Shown piece by piece: positions 62,981 through 64,000 of a stretch of DNA of 64,000 nucleotides (position 1 is its first letter; every line of letters begins with the position of its first letter). Both the position numbers and the translations under genes were made by a program. The DNA lies in the NCBI RefSeq assembly GCF_000372965.1, contig NZ_KB890025.1:1-64000 (forward strand). Direction: 5' to 3'. The notes beneath the pieces are model-generated. The model was not told where the DNA came from. It worked only from the letters and a program-made list of their open reading frames with translations, and searched no databases. The stretch comes from Hoeflea sp. 108 (lineage in GTDB: Bacteria > Pseudomonadota > Alphaproteobacteria > Rhizobiales > Rhizobiaceae).

Positions 62981-63791
62981 ACCCCGTCGCCCTCTGCGGC
63001 TCTGCTTCGTCGGCTGGGGGGCAATTGCCAGCCGCGTAGGCGCACTGCTGGCCGAGCGCCAGCCCGATGCGATCGAGGTCGTCGCGGTCGCTGTGCGTGA
63101 TGCCGGGCGCGAGCGTGCTGGCCTGCCGCAAGGCGCGCGCCTGATCTCCCGCCCTGACGAGCTGGCCGGGCTCGATCTGGACATGGTGATCGAGGCGGCA
63201 GGTCGGCCGGCCGTGTCCGCCTGGGGCGAGGCGGCGCTGCGCCACGCCGGAAGCTTCGTGGTTTCCTCGACCAGCGCCTTCACCGACGAGGCGTTGCTCG
63301 GCCTGCTGCTGTCGGTCGCCGATGAGGCCGGAAGCCGCATCCTTGTACCCTCCGGCGCACTCGGCGACCTTGGCGCGCTGGCCGCAGCCTCCGTGCTGCC
63401 GCTCGACGATGTCCGCCATTCGATCGTCAAGCCGCCCCGTGCCTGGCACGGCACCAAGGCTGCCGAACTTGTCCACCTCGACAGTCTCACCGAGCGAACC
63501 GAATTCTTCGTCGGCTCGGCGCGCGAGGCGGCAGCAAGCTTCCCACAGAATGCCAATGTCGCCGTTATAACAGCACTGTCGGGCATCGGCCTCGAGCGCA
63601 CGCGCGTTGCGCTGGTTGCCGACCCCCATGTCAGCCGCAACGTCCACGAGATCAGTGCTTCCGGTGCCTTCGGTAAGCTCGACCTAAGGCTCGAAAACGA
63701 GCCACTGAAGATCAATCCCAAATCCTCCGAGATGACCGCGCTCAGCCTCGTACGCCTCATCGAGAACGGTACGGCGACGCTGGTACGCTGA
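62967..63791 (+). CDS. Aspartate dehydrogenase (NadX-like)
   Basis: A 274-residue NAD(P)-dependent dehydrogenase of the L-aspartate dehydrogenase family. The nucleotide-binding start is RLCFVGWGAIASRVGALL, followed by VIEAAGRPAVSAWG, VPSGALGDLGALAAAS, the active-site region VKPPRAWHGTKAAEL with its His, and the C-terminal ENEPLKINPKSSEMTALS. The reaction interconverts aspartate with iminoaspartate/oxaloacetate plus ammonia. Because nadB is present 20 kb away, a catabolic role in recovering the nitrogen or handling an amino-dicarboxylate from the pathway is more likely than NAD synthesis. The ATG overlaps the LivF-type gene. Confidence 0.87.
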   Translation: MSGSKPRRPLRLCFVGWGAIASRVGALLAERQPDAIEVVAVAVRDAGRERAGLPQGARLISRPDELAGLDLDMVIEAAGRPAVSAWGEAALRHAGSFVVSSTSAFTDEALLGLLLSVADEAGSRILVPSGALGDLGALAAASVLPLDDVRHSIVKPPRAWHGTKAAELVHLDSLTERTEFFVGSAREAAASFPQNANVAVITALSGIGLERTRVALVADPHVSRNVHEISASGAFGKLDLRLENEPLKINPKSSEMTALSLVRLIENGTATLVR

Positions 63792-64000
63792 CTGCGGCAG
63801 ATCGCGAGCCGCGCTCCGATCCCTGGAGAGCCGGATGAACGGCGGCGTTTGTCGAACGCTGGCCGCCTGTCGTCACCTATCTTGCCACCACTTTTATCTG
63901 GACGCGATCGTCGGTTGAAATCGCTCGCGACTTGCTATATCCAAGATGATGATTTGATCAAATGAGCGTTTGCCAAGAGGCTTTAGGTGACGAGAAAAGC
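63792..64000. other. Right-edge intergenic region with possible next gene start
   Basis: No terminator is evident after the dehydrogenase. From about 63925 the DNA is AT-richer and promoter-like. An ATG at 63963 opens a frame running off the edge (MSVCQEALGDEKS), and a GTG at 63988 opens another; I cannot choose. The region holds the palindrome listed separately. Confidence 0.4.
63952..63963. promoter_or_regulatory. Perfect 12-base palindrome ATTTGATCAAAT
   Basis: ATTTGATCAAAT is a perfect dyad in the promoter-like region at the right edge, just upstream of a possible gene start. The TTGATCAA core is of the kind bound by small dimeric repressors (for example GntR/FCD). The binding protein is unknown. 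Confidence 0.45.

Overview
The window is GC-rich, densely coded DNA, almost certainly from an alphaproteobacterium of the Hyphomicrobiales (rhizobial / Phyllobacteriaceae-like, for example Mesorhizobium or Aminobacter relatives). Grounds: split pntAA-pntAB-pntB transhydrogenase genes, a DUF1403-ScpB pair, NrtR-controlled nadABC, many ABC importers each with its own GntR, LacI or LysR regulator, and frequent ATGA stop/start overlaps. No rRNA, tRNA, CRISPR array or insertion sequence was seen.

Layout. 1-3 kb: end of the transhydrogenase operon, a good intrinsic terminator and a DUF4105 membrane protein. 3.1-11.6 kb: a LacI regulator divergent from a sugar/polyol ABC importer (binding protein, two permeases, a 62-residue membrane protein, two ATPases) ending in a fused DhaK-DhaL ketose kinase, with two palindromic operators in the divergent gap. 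12-22.9 kb: a GntR/FCD regulator, an ATZ/TRZ-type amidohydrolase, an adenine-deaminase-like enzyme overlapping a shrunken paralogue without its metal ligands, and a complete dipeptide-type importer. 23.3-30.9 kb: a second dipeptide-type importer with fused ATPase, joined to a luciferase-like monooxygenase and two carboxymuconolactone-decarboxylase/AhpD-like proteins. 31-37.6 kb: an SsuABC-like importer, GntR/FCD regulator, a degenerate Ldh_2-family protein, a BAAT-type hydrolase and a DUF1684 protein. 37.7-44.5 kb: a GreA-like factor, a remnant of a nicotinate/isoquinoline dehydrogenase large subunit, an aromatic/aspartate aminotransferase, nadC, nadB and nadA behind two NrtR boxes, and an NrtR whose Nudix motif is eroded. 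44.6-46.3 kb: DUF1403 plus an ScpB paralogue.

46.4-63.8 kb holds the most interesting block: a probable catabolic island for an N-heteroaromatic compound. An FAD monooxygenase of the MHPC-oxygenase type, a protein resembling the cofactor-free 3-hydroxy-4-oxoquinaldine 2,4-dioxygenase (HOD/QDO/AqdC) with its His-Asp dyad intact, and an HGGYW-type amidase (kynurenine formamidase / N-acylanthranilate amidase-like) lie in tandem, like the aqdABC quinolone-degradation genes. Beyond a second LysR gene are an aldehyde dehydrogenase, a DapA-family lyase, a 3-hydroxyanthranilate 3,4-dioxygenase with all metal and substrate residues, a metallo-beta-lactamase-fold hydrolase, one Liv-type permease/ATPase set served by three paralogous binding proteins, and an aspartate dehydrogenase. 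I infer a route in which a 4-quinolone carrying an 8-hydroxyl (xanthurenate-like) is hydroxylated at C3, ring-opened with CO release, deacylated to 3-hydroxyanthranilate and then cleaved by the dioxygenase. The substrate is inference; the enzyme families are read from the sequence and recalled family motifs.
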